A stretch of DNA of 63,834 bases from Methylobacterium sp. J-026. Its GTDB lineage: Bacteria; Pseudomonadota; Alphaproteobacteria; Rhizobiales; Beijerinckiaceae. Location: the NCBI RefSeq assembly GCF_022829585.1, contig NZ_JAKSYC010000313.1, positions 1 through 63,834 on the forward strand, written 5' to 3'. Below, in pieces: positions 43,901 through 50,890 of this stretch. The notes beneath the pieces were generated by a model. The model had not been told where the DNA came from, did not search any database, and saw nothing but the letters and a program-made list of their open reading frames with translations. The translations under genes and the position numbers were made by a program. The first letter of the stretch is position 1. Every line of letters begins with the position of its first letter.

Positions 43901-45043
43901 GAGTTCCCCCGGCTGGTCGCGCCCGAGCAGGCTCAGATCCTCGCCAGCGACGTAGACGGAGTAATTCGGGATCGGGCCGCCGATGGTGACCGGCTCGCCG
44001 GGCCGCATCTCGGCCGCGGTGGCCACCACGGTCGCCTCGGTCGGCCCGTAGGTGTTGAACAGGCTTCGCGCCGGGGTCGCCCATCGCGCCACCAGCGGCT
44101 CGGGCAGGGCCTCGCCGCCGAGCAGGATCAGGCGCACGGTCGGCAAATCGCCGGAGATCATCGCCAGCAGGGTCGGCACTGTGTCGAGGACGGTGATCCG
44201 CTCCGCCTCCAGGATGCCGGGCAGGGATTCCACGTCGCCCATCATGGCCGGGCTCGCCACGAACAGCGTGGCGCCCACGAGGTACGGGACCCAGATCTCC
44301 TCCATCGAGAGGTCGAAGGCCACCGAGGCCCCCTGGAACACCACGTCGTCGGCGCGCATCCCGTAGAGGGCGTTGGCCGAGCGCAGGAAGTGGCAGATAT
44401 TGGCGTGGCTGATGACGATGCCCTTCGGCACGCCGGTCGAGCCCGAGGTGTAGATCAGGTAGGCGGGGTGCTCCGGCGTCAGGCCTTTGCTGCGGGCGTC
44501 CGGCACCGGGGCGTCGGCCGGGGTCGCGGCGTCGAGATCGGCCGGGGTCAGGGCCGGGGCGGCAGCGGGCGCCGAGGGGCGCAGCGCCGGGGAGACCAGG
44601 AGCGCCTTGGCGGCGGCGTCGGTCAGGCACACGCCCACCCGGTCGGCGGGCGCCTCGGCGTCGAAGGGCAGCCACGCGGCGCCCGACAGGGTGATGCCGA
44701 TCTGCGCCACGAGGAGATCGGGGCCGCGGGCCATCCAGAGGCCGACCACGTCCCCGGGCCCGATGCCGCGATGGGCAAGCCCGGCGGCGATCCGGCCGGC
44801 GCGGGCCGCGACCGCGGCATAGGTCAGGTGCGGATGGATGCCACCCGCCTCGACGCGGTCGCCGTCGACCAGGCAGGGATGCTCGGGCCGGGACCGGGCC
44901 GAGTCCAGGAAGATCTCGGCCAGCACCTCATCGCGGATCAGGTCGGGGCGGTGCGCGCCCCGCAGAACCGCCGCCCCGGGACCGGCACGCTCGCGCTCCC
45001 CGGCCGCCGGGCCGGCCCGGGTCTTCTCGGCGACGTCGCTCAT
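40973..45043 (-). CDS. Pls/PosA-type non-ribosomal peptide synthetase (A-T plus tandem membrane hexapeptide modules)
   Basis: A 1356-residue protein. Residues about 20-560 form an adenylation domain with IYTSGSTGVPKG (A3, near 198), FNTYGPTEAT (A5), IKIRGFRVELGEIE (A8) and GKVDRKAL (A10). A thiolation domain follows with its phosphopantetheine Ser in DLGGHSLLAARF (near 584). The remainder has membrane helices alternating with left-handed beta-helix (hexapeptide) acyltransferase-like units, in roughly three tandem modules. This matches the family that includes epsilon-poly-L-lysine synthase, which activates one amino acid and builds a homopolymer or amide without condensation domains. The substrate is unknown. 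A standalone phosphopantetheinyl transferase is needed and is not nearby. ATG 45043 has GGAG 8 bases upstream. Confidence 0.88.
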   Translation of the reverse strand: MSDVAEKTRAGPAAGERERAGPGAAVLRGAHRPDLIRDEVLAEIFLDSARSRPEHPCLVDGDRVEAGGIHPHLTYAAVAARAGRIAAGLAHRGIGPGDVVGLWMARGPDLLVAQIGITLSGAAWLPFDAEAPADRVGVCLTDAAAKALLVSPALRPSAPAAAPALTPADLDAATPADAPVPDARSKGLTPEHPAYLIYTSGSTGVPKGIVISHANICHFLRSANALYGMRADDVVFQGASVAFDLSMEEIWVPYLVGATLFVASPAMMGDVESLPGILEAERITVLDTVPTLLAMISGDLPTVRLILLGGEALPEPLVARWATPARSLFNTYGPTEATVVATAAEMRPGEPVTIGGPIPNYSVYVAGEDLSLLGRDQPGELLIGGPGVARGYLARPELTAEKFIANPFASDGTDPILYRSGDAVSLDAAGRIVFHGRIDDQVKIRGFRVELGEIEARIRSVPDINQAAVVLRQDDGVDRLVAFLIPERGHTIETAALRRILAGQMPPYMVPGHFEVTETLPRLTSGKVDRKALKIAPLTVVSADGEQEPPANETEAALVAAAKQVFGNQPIPLTGDFFADLGGHSLLAARFVSAVRESPALAGITLPDVYALRTVRAMADALIERTGGMGAAASIRDLSFAPPPLLRRALCGLAQLVALPVVIALATAQWLGMFVTYLLLTGGGLSFFAELGVLLLVYVAINGVTAVVAVAGKWLILGKTKPGRYPLWGTYYYRWWLAQRLAPLVHVKWLQGSPAIAIYLRLMGARVGRDTLISDIEVGAPDLLTIGDGASLGGRLVIANAEIMGNELVIGRVEIGADAAVGTSCVISHDTVIGPQAEIADLTTIPAGTRVGPAEAWDGSPGRRVGMADLSALPEPADASWTRRAAFMAAYVVLLGVIPAVGLLPIFPAFFIFDQISDSLSDMTDIDYHWYLPILTWPTAMLMTAGTVLLIAGIRWVLLPRTRHGTYSVHSLFYLRKWSLALAVEVTLETLSSLFATVYMRAWYRMMGARMGQGAEISTNLGGRYDLADVGPKNFIADEVVYGEEEIRRGWMHLEPTRTGARVFVGNDAVVPPGAIIPDDVLIGIKSKPPANDAMSPGETWFGSPPIRLPARQRIDLGSNAQTYEPGLWPKIRRGVFEAFATSFSPMLYITLAITVIDWYFYPAILEKDWSGLAFSFVAASVAIALIQSAAVIAMKWLLMGVYKPGMQPMWSWWAMRTEAIAVAYWGLAGKVLLEHLQGTPFLPWVLRLFGVKVGKGVCMLTTDITEFDCVTIGDYATINRVSALQTHLYEDRIMKIGRVIVGKGVSVGAFSTVLYDTKVGDFARLRPLTIVMKGESIPANTEWEGAPAVPVIHVA

Positions 45044-45154
45044 CCGCTGCTCCGCTGGCCGGTCACTCGAGCCGGCGCCCATCGTGCCGGCTGCCCTATA
45101 GCCCGCCGATCATGCCGTTATCGAGGCGGCTTTGCACTGCGCCGGCGCACGGGA

Positions 45155-45751
45155 TCAACCCCAGCGCCAGCCGTCGGGTCCCAGGATCAGAACCTCGCCC
45201 TGGCGTATGCCGATGCGGGGCGCGGTGTAGATGTCGAGATGGCCGCGCGCCACGAGCGCCGCCCGCGCGACGCCGCCATGGGCGACGACGACCGTGTCCC
45301 GCTCCAGATCGGCGAGCATGGGTCCAACGCGCTCGACCAGGGCGGCGTAGCTCTCGCCGCCGGTCCCCGGCGGACGATGGTGCCAGCGGTCCCGGTCGCG
45401 TCCCGCGGCGCCGACTGGATCGCGGCGGCGGATCTCCGCCCAGGTCGAGCCTTCCCAATTGCCGAAGCTGATCTCGCGCAGCCGTGGATCGGTGCGGTAC
45501 GCCTCCGATGGCAAGCCGAGGGCCGACCGGAGGATCTCCATGGTCCGCCGGGTCCGCTTGAGCGGGCTCGCGACGAAATCCGCATCGGCCAGCCTCGGAC
45601 CCGCCGCGGCGGCGAGGCGCGCCGCGACGGCGGCGGCCTGGATCTCGCCCTGGGCGTTCAGGTCGATGTCGCGCCCGCCCTGGAGGCGCCCCTCGGCGTT
45701 CCAGTCGGTCTGGCCGTGGCGGATGAAGTAGATGGTGACCAACCGACTCAA
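45155..45751 (-). CDS. Histidine phosphatase family protein
   Basis: A 198-residue phosphoglycerate-mutase-like phosphatase. The catalytic RHG motif is IYFIRHGQTDWN near the N-terminus with the nucleophile His; a second His is in VVVAHGGVARA, and the acid loop is LREISFGNWEGSTW. It may dephosphorylate small phosphorylated metabolites. No ATG is near the start: in-frame TTG codons at 45751 and 45742 precede VTIYFIRHG. 45751 is preferred because AGGACGGGG sits directly upstream. It diverges from the PPK2 gene (86 bases) and lies 111 bases upstream of the synthetase gene on the same strand. Confidence 0.85.
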   Translation of the reverse strand: MSRLVTIYFIRHGQTDWNAEGRLQGGRDIDLNAQGEIQAAAVAARLAAAAGPRLADADFVASPLKRTRRTMEILRSALGLPSEAYRTDPRLREISFGNWEGSTWAEIRRRDPVGAAGRDRDRWHHRPPGTGGESYAALVERVGPMLADLERDTVVVAHGGVARAALVARGHLDIYTAPRIGIRQGEVLILGPDGWRWG

Positions 45752-45837
45752 CCCCGTCCTGCCCCGGCCCTCGGAACGGCTCAGACTGCCGCCCGTTCTC
45801 GCCGTCGGTCGGCAACGTCCGGAAACAGGTCCTGCCC

Positions 45838-46821
45838 ATGTCGAAGAAGCACGGCAAGCATCATCGCGGCCAGGGGCATGACGACGGCGTGACAGAGAGG
45901 GCCGACCTGCACGGATCGGAATGGGCGGACCGACCGTCCACCGCCAGCCAGTCCGGCACTGTGTCGGGAACCGAGCCGGCACCGCCGGGTGGCCGCCCGC
46001 CGGGGCCGATCCGCCCAGCACAGGGCATCGTCGCGGTCAAGCCGGGCGCGCCCTTCGACCTGGCGGCCGTCGACACCGGGGCCGATGGCGGGCTCGACAA
46101 GGACTGGGCGAAGGGGGCGCTGGCCAAAGAGCGCGCGCGCATCGTCGACCTGCAGGAACGCCTCTACGCCGAGCGCCGCCGCAGCCTGCTCCTGGTCTTC
46201 CAGGCGATCGACACCGGCGGCAAGGACGGGACCATCGGATCGGTGCTCAAGGGCGTGAACCCGCAGGGCTGCACCGTCAGCGCGTTCAAGGTGCCCTCGC
46301 GCGACGAGCTCGATCACGATTTCCTCTGGCGCTACCATGCCCGGACCCCGGCGCGCGGCATGATCGGCGTGTTCAACCGCAGCCACTACGAGGACGTGCT
46401 CGTCGTGCGCGTGAAGGGCCTCGTCCCGGATGCGGTCTGGCGGAGCCGCTACGGCCGGATCAACGAGTTCGAGCATCTGCTCGCCGAGTCCGGCACGACG
46501 GTGCTCAAGTTCTTCCTCCACATCTCCAAGGCGGAGCAGAAGAAGCGCCTGGAGGCCCGGATCGCCGATCCGCACAAGCGCTGGAAATTCGAACCGGCCG
46601 ACCTCGTCGAGCGGAAGTCCTGGGACGCCTACCAGCGGGCCTTTGCGGATGCCCTCACCCGCTGCTCCACGCCAGAGGCTCCCTGGCTGGTGGTGCCGGC
46701 CGACCACAAGTGGTTCCGCAACTACGTGGTGGCCCGGACGGTGGCGGACACGCTGGAGGCGATGGACCCGCGCCACCCGGAAGCCCCCGCGGGGATCGCG
46801 GACCTGACGATACCGGACTAA
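45838..46821 (+). CDS. ppk2: Polyphosphate kinase 2 family protein
   Basis: A 327-residue PPK2-type polyphosphate:nucleotide phosphotransferase. The P-loop is LLVFQAIDTGGKDGTIGSVL (the usual form is AxDAAGKDG), with lid-region FKVPSRDELDHDFLWRYH, GVFNRSHYEDVLVVRV, RYGRINEFEHLL and HISKAEQKKRLEARI following in family order. It should move phosphate between polyphosphate and nucleoside mono- or diphosphates. The first 70 residues (His/Lys/Gly/Pro-rich) are a poorly conserved extension, so a later start is possible. Neighbours give no operon link. Confidence 0.9.
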   Translation: MSKKHGKHHRGQGHDDGVTERADLHGSEWADRPSTASQSGTVSGTEPAPPGGRPPGPIRPAQGIVAVKPGAPFDLAAVDTGADGGLDKDWAKGALAKERARIVDLQERLYAERRRSLLLVFQAIDTGGKDGTIGSVLKGVNPQGCTVSAFKVPSRDELDHDFLWRYHARTPARGMIGVFNRSHYEDVLVVRVKGLVPDAVWRSRYGRINEFEHLLAESGTTVLKFFLHISKAEQKKRLEARIADPHKRWKFEPADLVERKSWDAYQRAFADALTRCSTPEAPWLVVPADHKWFRNYVVARTVADTLEAMDPRHPEAPAGIADLTIPD

Positions 46822-46912
46822 AAGCCTTTCCTGAGACGCTGGCCGCACCGTCGCGGCCGGGTGCCCGGGGATCGGGCATCCTGCAGGCGTCGAAAGCGGG
46901 GGGGCACAGGGG

Positions 46913-48070
46913 ATGCTGGTCGTTCGTGAGGTGGCGGTCTCGGGCTATCGCTCGCTGAGGCGGATCGGATTCCCGGTCGACGGCCTGTCGGTCTTCGTCG
47001 GCGGCAACGGCACGGGCAAGACCAATCTGTACCGGGCCCTCGAACTGCTGCAGGCGGCGGCCCGGGGCACCCTCGCCCGCGACCTCGCCGCGGAGGGCGG
47101 CATGAACTCGGCGCTGTGGGCCGGCCGGCGCCGGCAGGGCGAGCCCGCCCGGATCCGCCTGTCGGCGACCCTGCGCGACGATGGGACCGGCCAGGACTTC
47201 GCCTACGCGGTCGAGGTCGGGCTCGTGCCGCAGGGGAGCAACGGCACGCTCGGCGCCGCCTTCCGCCAGGAGCCGCAGGTCAAGGCCGAGCGCCTGACGG
47301 TCCGGACCGGCGGCCGCGCGGCGGTGATGCTGGACCGCGACGGTCCCACCGGCTTCGCCCGGGACGAGGACGGCCGGAAGCGGTCCCTCGGCGCGGACCT
47401 GCTGCCCACCGAGACCGTGCTCGGCAGCGTCCTCGACGCTGCCGGCCATCCGGAGGTCGCCCTGGTCCGCCAGGCGCTGACGGCCTGGCGCTTCCATCAC
47501 ACGTTCCGAAGCGACGCCGAATCGCCCCTGCGGCGGCCGTGCCTCGCCGTGACGACGCCGACCTTGGCCTCGGACGGCTCCGACCTCGCCGCGGTCTTCG
47601 CCACCCTGGTGCATATCCGGCAGGACACGGTCGAGCTCGATCGGGCCGTGGACGGCGCCTTCCCGGGGGCCCGGCTCGTCGTCCCGGAGCCGGACCGCGA
47701 GGCGCGTTTCGGCTTGAGCGTCCCCGACTTCCCGGGGCGCGTCTTCACGGCCCCGGAACTGTCGGACGGGACCCTGCGCTACTTCGCCCTGGCGGGCGCC
47801 CTCCTGGGCTACCGGCTGCCGCCCTTCATCGCGCTGAACGAGCCCGAGACGAGCTTGCATCCCGACCTGATGGAGCCGCTGGCCCGCCTGATCGTCCGGG
47901 CGGCGGAGCGCACCCAGGTCTGGCTCGTCACGCATTCCGAGCGGTTGGCGGAGGGGATCGCGGAGCACGGGGATGCCCGGCCGCGAACCGTCATCAAGCG
48001 CGACGGCGAGACCTGGATCGCGGGGCTGAAACTGTCGGGGGAATTCGCCGCAGCGGAGGAGGAGGATTGA
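46913..48070 (+). CDS. RecF/AAA_21-type ATP-binding protein
   Basis: A 385-residue SMC/RecF-like ATPase without a long coiled coil. Walker A is VFVGGNGTGKTNLYRAL (about 26-42); the signature-like ELSDGTLRYFALAGALLGY and Walker B FIALNEPETSLHPDLM (about 300-315) follow, with a D-loop/His switch in VWLVTHSERLAEGI. It resembles OLD-like or AAA_21 single-protein ATPases that are often linked to DNA maintenance or phage defence. No nuclease (TOPRIM) partner is encoded beside it, so it is not an obvious two-gene defence system. The start ATG is clean, with the MLVVREVAVSGYRSL beginning typical of the family. Confidence 0.85.
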   Translation: MLVVREVAVSGYRSLRRIGFPVDGLSVFVGGNGTGKTNLYRALELLQAAARGTLARDLAAEGGMNSALWAGRRRQGEPARIRLSATLRDDGTGQDFAYAVEVGLVPQGSNGTLGAAFRQEPQVKAERLTVRTGGRAAVMLDRDGPTGFARDEDGRKRSLGADLLPTETVLGSVLDAAGHPEVALVRQALTAWRFHHTFRSDAESPLRRPCLAVTTPTLASDGSDLAAVFATLVHIRQDTVELDRAVDGAFPGARLVVPEPDREARFGLSVPDFPGRVFTAPELSDGTLRYFALAGALLGYRLPPFIALNEPETSLHPDLMEPLARLIVRAAERTQVWLVTHSERLAEGIAEHGDARPRTVIKRDGETWIAGLKLSGEFAAAEEED

Positions 48071-48262
48071 TCCGGGCAGAACCGGCGTCAGAACGCGGCC
48101 CGCCCGCACGGGCTCAGGAACACGGTGCTCCGCGGGACCATGCGGAACGCCGTGCCACCGGCGTATTCTTTAGGTTCGGCCCAGCGCCGGCCCACATACG
48201 GTTACTGAAAGCCGCGCACCCCATGCAGGATGTGGCGCGCGTTCCCCGTTCAGCGAATCGCG

Positions 48263-48517
48263 TCAGGACAGCCGGAACGGGATCGGCCCCGCCGCCATCC
48301 GGACCGCGTCCGGGCGGCATCCGCTCTCGAGGCAGGCGTAGCGGATCGCGTCCTGGCGGCTGCGGAAGATGCCACCGGCCCGTCCCCCGGTCTCGACGGC
48401 GACCCAGTGGCCCTCGCCGTCCTGGCCGACGAGATAGGAGAGCGGCGTCCCGGAGGCGGCCGGCAGGGCGGGTTGGAGCGGGTTCAACGCGACGGACATC
48501 GGAGTCAGGGGGTTCAC
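48263..48517 (-). CDS. Small hypothetical protein
   Basis: An 84-residue protein with no signal peptide or membrane segment. Its middle (YLVGQDGEGHWVAVETGGRAGGIFRSRQDAIRYACLES) looks like a small single-domain fold of the type seen in conserved Rhizobiales hypotheticals. Start GTG 48517 is favoured by GAGAGG 5 bases upstream; ATG 48499 is possible. It converges on the RecF-like gene and lies 149 bases upstream of the typA start codon side on the other flank. No function can be assigned. Confidence 0.6.
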   Translation of the reverse strand: MNPLTPMSVALNPLQPALPAASGTPLSYLVGQDGEGHWVAVETGGRAGGIFRSRQDAIRYACLESGCRPDAVRMAAGPIPFRLS

Positions 48518-48666
48518 ACGGGCCTCTCGGGGCCACCACGCCAAGCTAGAGACGCTGGCATAAGGGTTCGATGGACCCGATCGGGATCCGGCATAAGGGC
48601 CGCATCAGCAACCGGACCTGAGCGCCCGGTTGCCTTCCGTTCACGTCCGATCGCCGGGCGATCGGC

Positions 48667-50490
48667 TCAGGCCGCGTTCTCCTTAGACCGCTCGGCGCGC
48701 TTGCGGTCGTTGGGGTCGAGGACCGCCTTGCGCAGGCGGATCGACTTCGGCGTCACCTCGACGAGCTCGTCGTCCTGGATCCAGGCCAGCGAGCGCTCCA
48801 GGGTCATCCGGATCGGCGGGGTGAGGCGTACGGCCTCGTCTTTCGAGGTGGTGCGGATGTTGGTGAGCTTCTTGCCCTTGAGCACGTTCACCTCGAGGTC
48901 GTTCTCGCGGTTGTGCTCGCCGACGATCATGCCCTGGTAGACCTTCCAGCCGGGCTCGATCATCATCGGGCCGCGATCCTCCAGGTTCCACATGGCGTAG
49001 GCCACGGCCTCGCCCTGGTCGTTGGAGATGAGCACGCCGTTACGCCGGCCCGGCATCTCGCCCTTGTAGGGCTCGTAGGCCTTGAACAGCCGGTTCATGA
49101 TCGCGGTGCCGCGGGTGTCGGTGAGCAATTCGCCCTGGTAGCCGATCAGGCCGCGGGTCGGGGCATGGAAGACGAGCCGCAGGCGGTTGCCGCCCGAGGG
49201 CCGCATCTCCAGCATCTCGGCCTTCCGCTCGGACATCTTCTGCACGACGACGCCGGAATGCTCCTCGTCGACGTCGATCACCACCTCCTCGATCGGCTCG
49301 AGCAGGCCGCCGGCCTCGTCGCGCTCGAACACCACGCGGGGGCGCGACACGGCGATCTCGAAACCCTCGCGGCGCATGGTCTCGATCAGGATCGAGAGCT
49401 GCAGCTCGCCGCGGCCCGAGACGTAGAAGGAATCCTTGTCGGCCGCCTCCTCGATCTTGAGCGTCACGTTGCCCTCGGCCTCCTTGAACAGGCGGTCGCG
49501 GATCATCCGGCTCGTGACCTTGTCGCCCTCGGTGCCGGCGAGCGGGCTGTCGTTGACGATGAACGACATGGTCACGGTCGGCGGATCGATCGGCTGGGCC
49601 TGGATCGGGGTGTCGACCTGGGGATCGCAGAAGGTGTCGGCGACGGTGCCCTTCATCAGGCCGGCGATCGACACGATGTCCCCCGCCTCGCCGATCTCGA
49701 TCGGCGCGCGCTCCAGGCCGCGGAAGGCGAGGATCTTCGAGACCCGGCCGGTCTCCACGACCTTGCCGGTCCGGTCCAGGACCTTGATCTGCTGGTTCGG
49801 CTTCACCGAGCCCGCCGCGATGCGGCCGGTGATGATGCGGCCCAGGAACGGGTTGGCTTCGAGCAGGGTGCCGAGCATCCGGAACGGGCCCTCGTCGACC
49901 CGCGCCGGGGGCACGTGCTTCAGCACGAGGTCGAACAGCGGCTCGAGGCCCACGGCAGGGTCGGCCTCCGGGGTCTCGGCCATCCAGCCGTTGCGGCCGG
50001 ACCCGTAGAGGATCGGGAAATCGAGCTGCTCGTCGGTGGCGTCCAAGGCCGCGAACAGGTCGAACACCTCGTTCACGACCTCGTTGATCCGCGCGTCCGG
50101 ACGGTCGACCTTGTTGATCGCCACGATCGGGCGCAGGCCGATCTTGAGGGCCTTGCCGACCACGAACTTGGTTTGCGGCATCGGGCCCTCGGCGGCGTCC
50201 ACCAGCACGATCACGCCGTCGACCATCGACAGGATGCGCTCGACCTCGCCGCCGAAATCGGCGTGGCCGGGGGTGTCGACGATGTTGACGCGGGTGTCCT
50301 TCCAGACGACCGAGGTCGCCTTGGCGAGGATGGTGATGCCGCGTTCCTTCTCGAGGTCGTTCGAATCCATCGCCCGTTCCTCGACCCGCTGATTCTCGCG
50401 GAAGGTGCCGGACTGGGCCAGCAGCTTGTCGACCAAGGTCGTCTTGCCGTGGTCGACGTGGGCAATGATGGCGATGTTGCGCAGATTCAT
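48667..50490 (-). CDS. typA: Ribosome-binding GTPase TypA/BipA
   Basis: A 607-residue translational GTPase of the EF-G/LepA group, involved in 50S assembly and stress adaptation. G-motifs: G1 IAHVDHGKTTLVDKLLA, the G2 switch in NDLEKERGITILAKAT, G3 VNIVDTPGHADFGGEV, and G4 AINKVDRPDARI. BipA-specific C-terminal parts include LVFHAPTRGLIGYQGELLTDTRGTA and DEAVRLTPPIRMTLERSLAWIQDDELVEVTPKSIRLRK. Length equals E. coli BipA. ATG 50490 gives the usual MNLRNIAIIAHVDHG start. Confidence 0.97.
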   Translation of the reverse strand: MNLRNIAIIAHVDHGKTTLVDKLLAQSGTFRENQRVEERAMDSNDLEKERGITILAKATSVVWKDTRVNIVDTPGHADFGGEVERILSMVDGVIVLVDAAEGPMPQTKFVVGKALKIGLRPIVAINKVDRPDARINEVVNEVFDLFAALDATDEQLDFPILYGSGRNGWMAETPEADPAVGLEPLFDLVLKHVPPARVDEGPFRMLGTLLEANPFLGRIITGRIAAGSVKPNQQIKVLDRTGKVVETGRVSKILAFRGLERAPIEIGEAGDIVSIAGLMKGTVADTFCDPQVDTPIQAQPIDPPTVTMSFIVNDSPLAGTEGDKVTSRMIRDRLFKEAEGNVTLKIEEAADKDSFYVSGRGELQLSILIETMRREGFEIAVSRPRVVFERDEAGGLLEPIEEVVIDVDEEHSGVVVQKMSERKAEMLEMRPSGGNRLRLVFHAPTRGLIGYQGELLTDTRGTAIMNRLFKAYEPYKGEMPGRRNGVLISNDQGEAVAYAMWNLEDRGPMMIEPGWKVYQGMIVGEHNRENDLEVNVLKGKKLTNIRTTSKDEAVRLTPPIRMTLERSLAWIQDDELVEVTPKSIRLRKAVLDPNDRKRAERSKENAA

Positions 50491-50890
50491 GGCGGCCCGA
50501 AACGGGTTGTGCCGGCTCCCTGGCGGCCGCGCGGCGCGGCCGTCCGCGCCGGTGCAGGTACGGAGTCGTGATGGTTGCGTCGCAATATAAGGACGCGCGC
50601 CCTGGGGCAAGGCCACCCTCGACATGGCGGATGCGCTGAACCGCGCCATGGCGGAGTCCGGTACCGGCGTGAACCCGTCCAAACCCCTCGGCCGCAGCCA
50701 AGACCGGCGGGAGGGGCAGACCGACCGTTCATGCCGACCCGGGGCCCAACCGGCACCCTATATGACGGATCCGTGACACCCCGAGCGGGATTGGGCGGTC
50801 TATGGGAGCGGTCCTGAGGTGATTGGATGAAATCGAACCGCTCGGTTACCGTATCGGCCCAGAACCCTCGCATGGGTACGGCGATTCGGC
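50491..50890. promoter_or_regulatory. Divergent spacer between typA and the ABC-like gene
   Basis: No gene is supported in these 400 bases. A 7-bp inverted repeat, GAGCGGT (50806-50812) and ACCGCTC (50837-50843), lies 48-85 bases before the ABC-like start and could be an operator or leader hairpin. Promoters for both flanking genes must lie here but were not identified. Confidence 0.4.

Noticed and set aside
40886..45892. A 1668-codon plus-strand frame opposite the peptide synthetase
   Set aside because: The adenylation and thiolation motifs are unmistakable on the minus strand; the plus frame is His/Arg/Gly-rich shadow sequence.
46913..48070. RecF-like ATPase as part of a phage-defence system
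   Set aside because: No TOPRIM nuclease, helicase or mobile-element hallmark is adjacent; the downstream small gene is convergent, so an OLD/Gabija-type pair is not supported.
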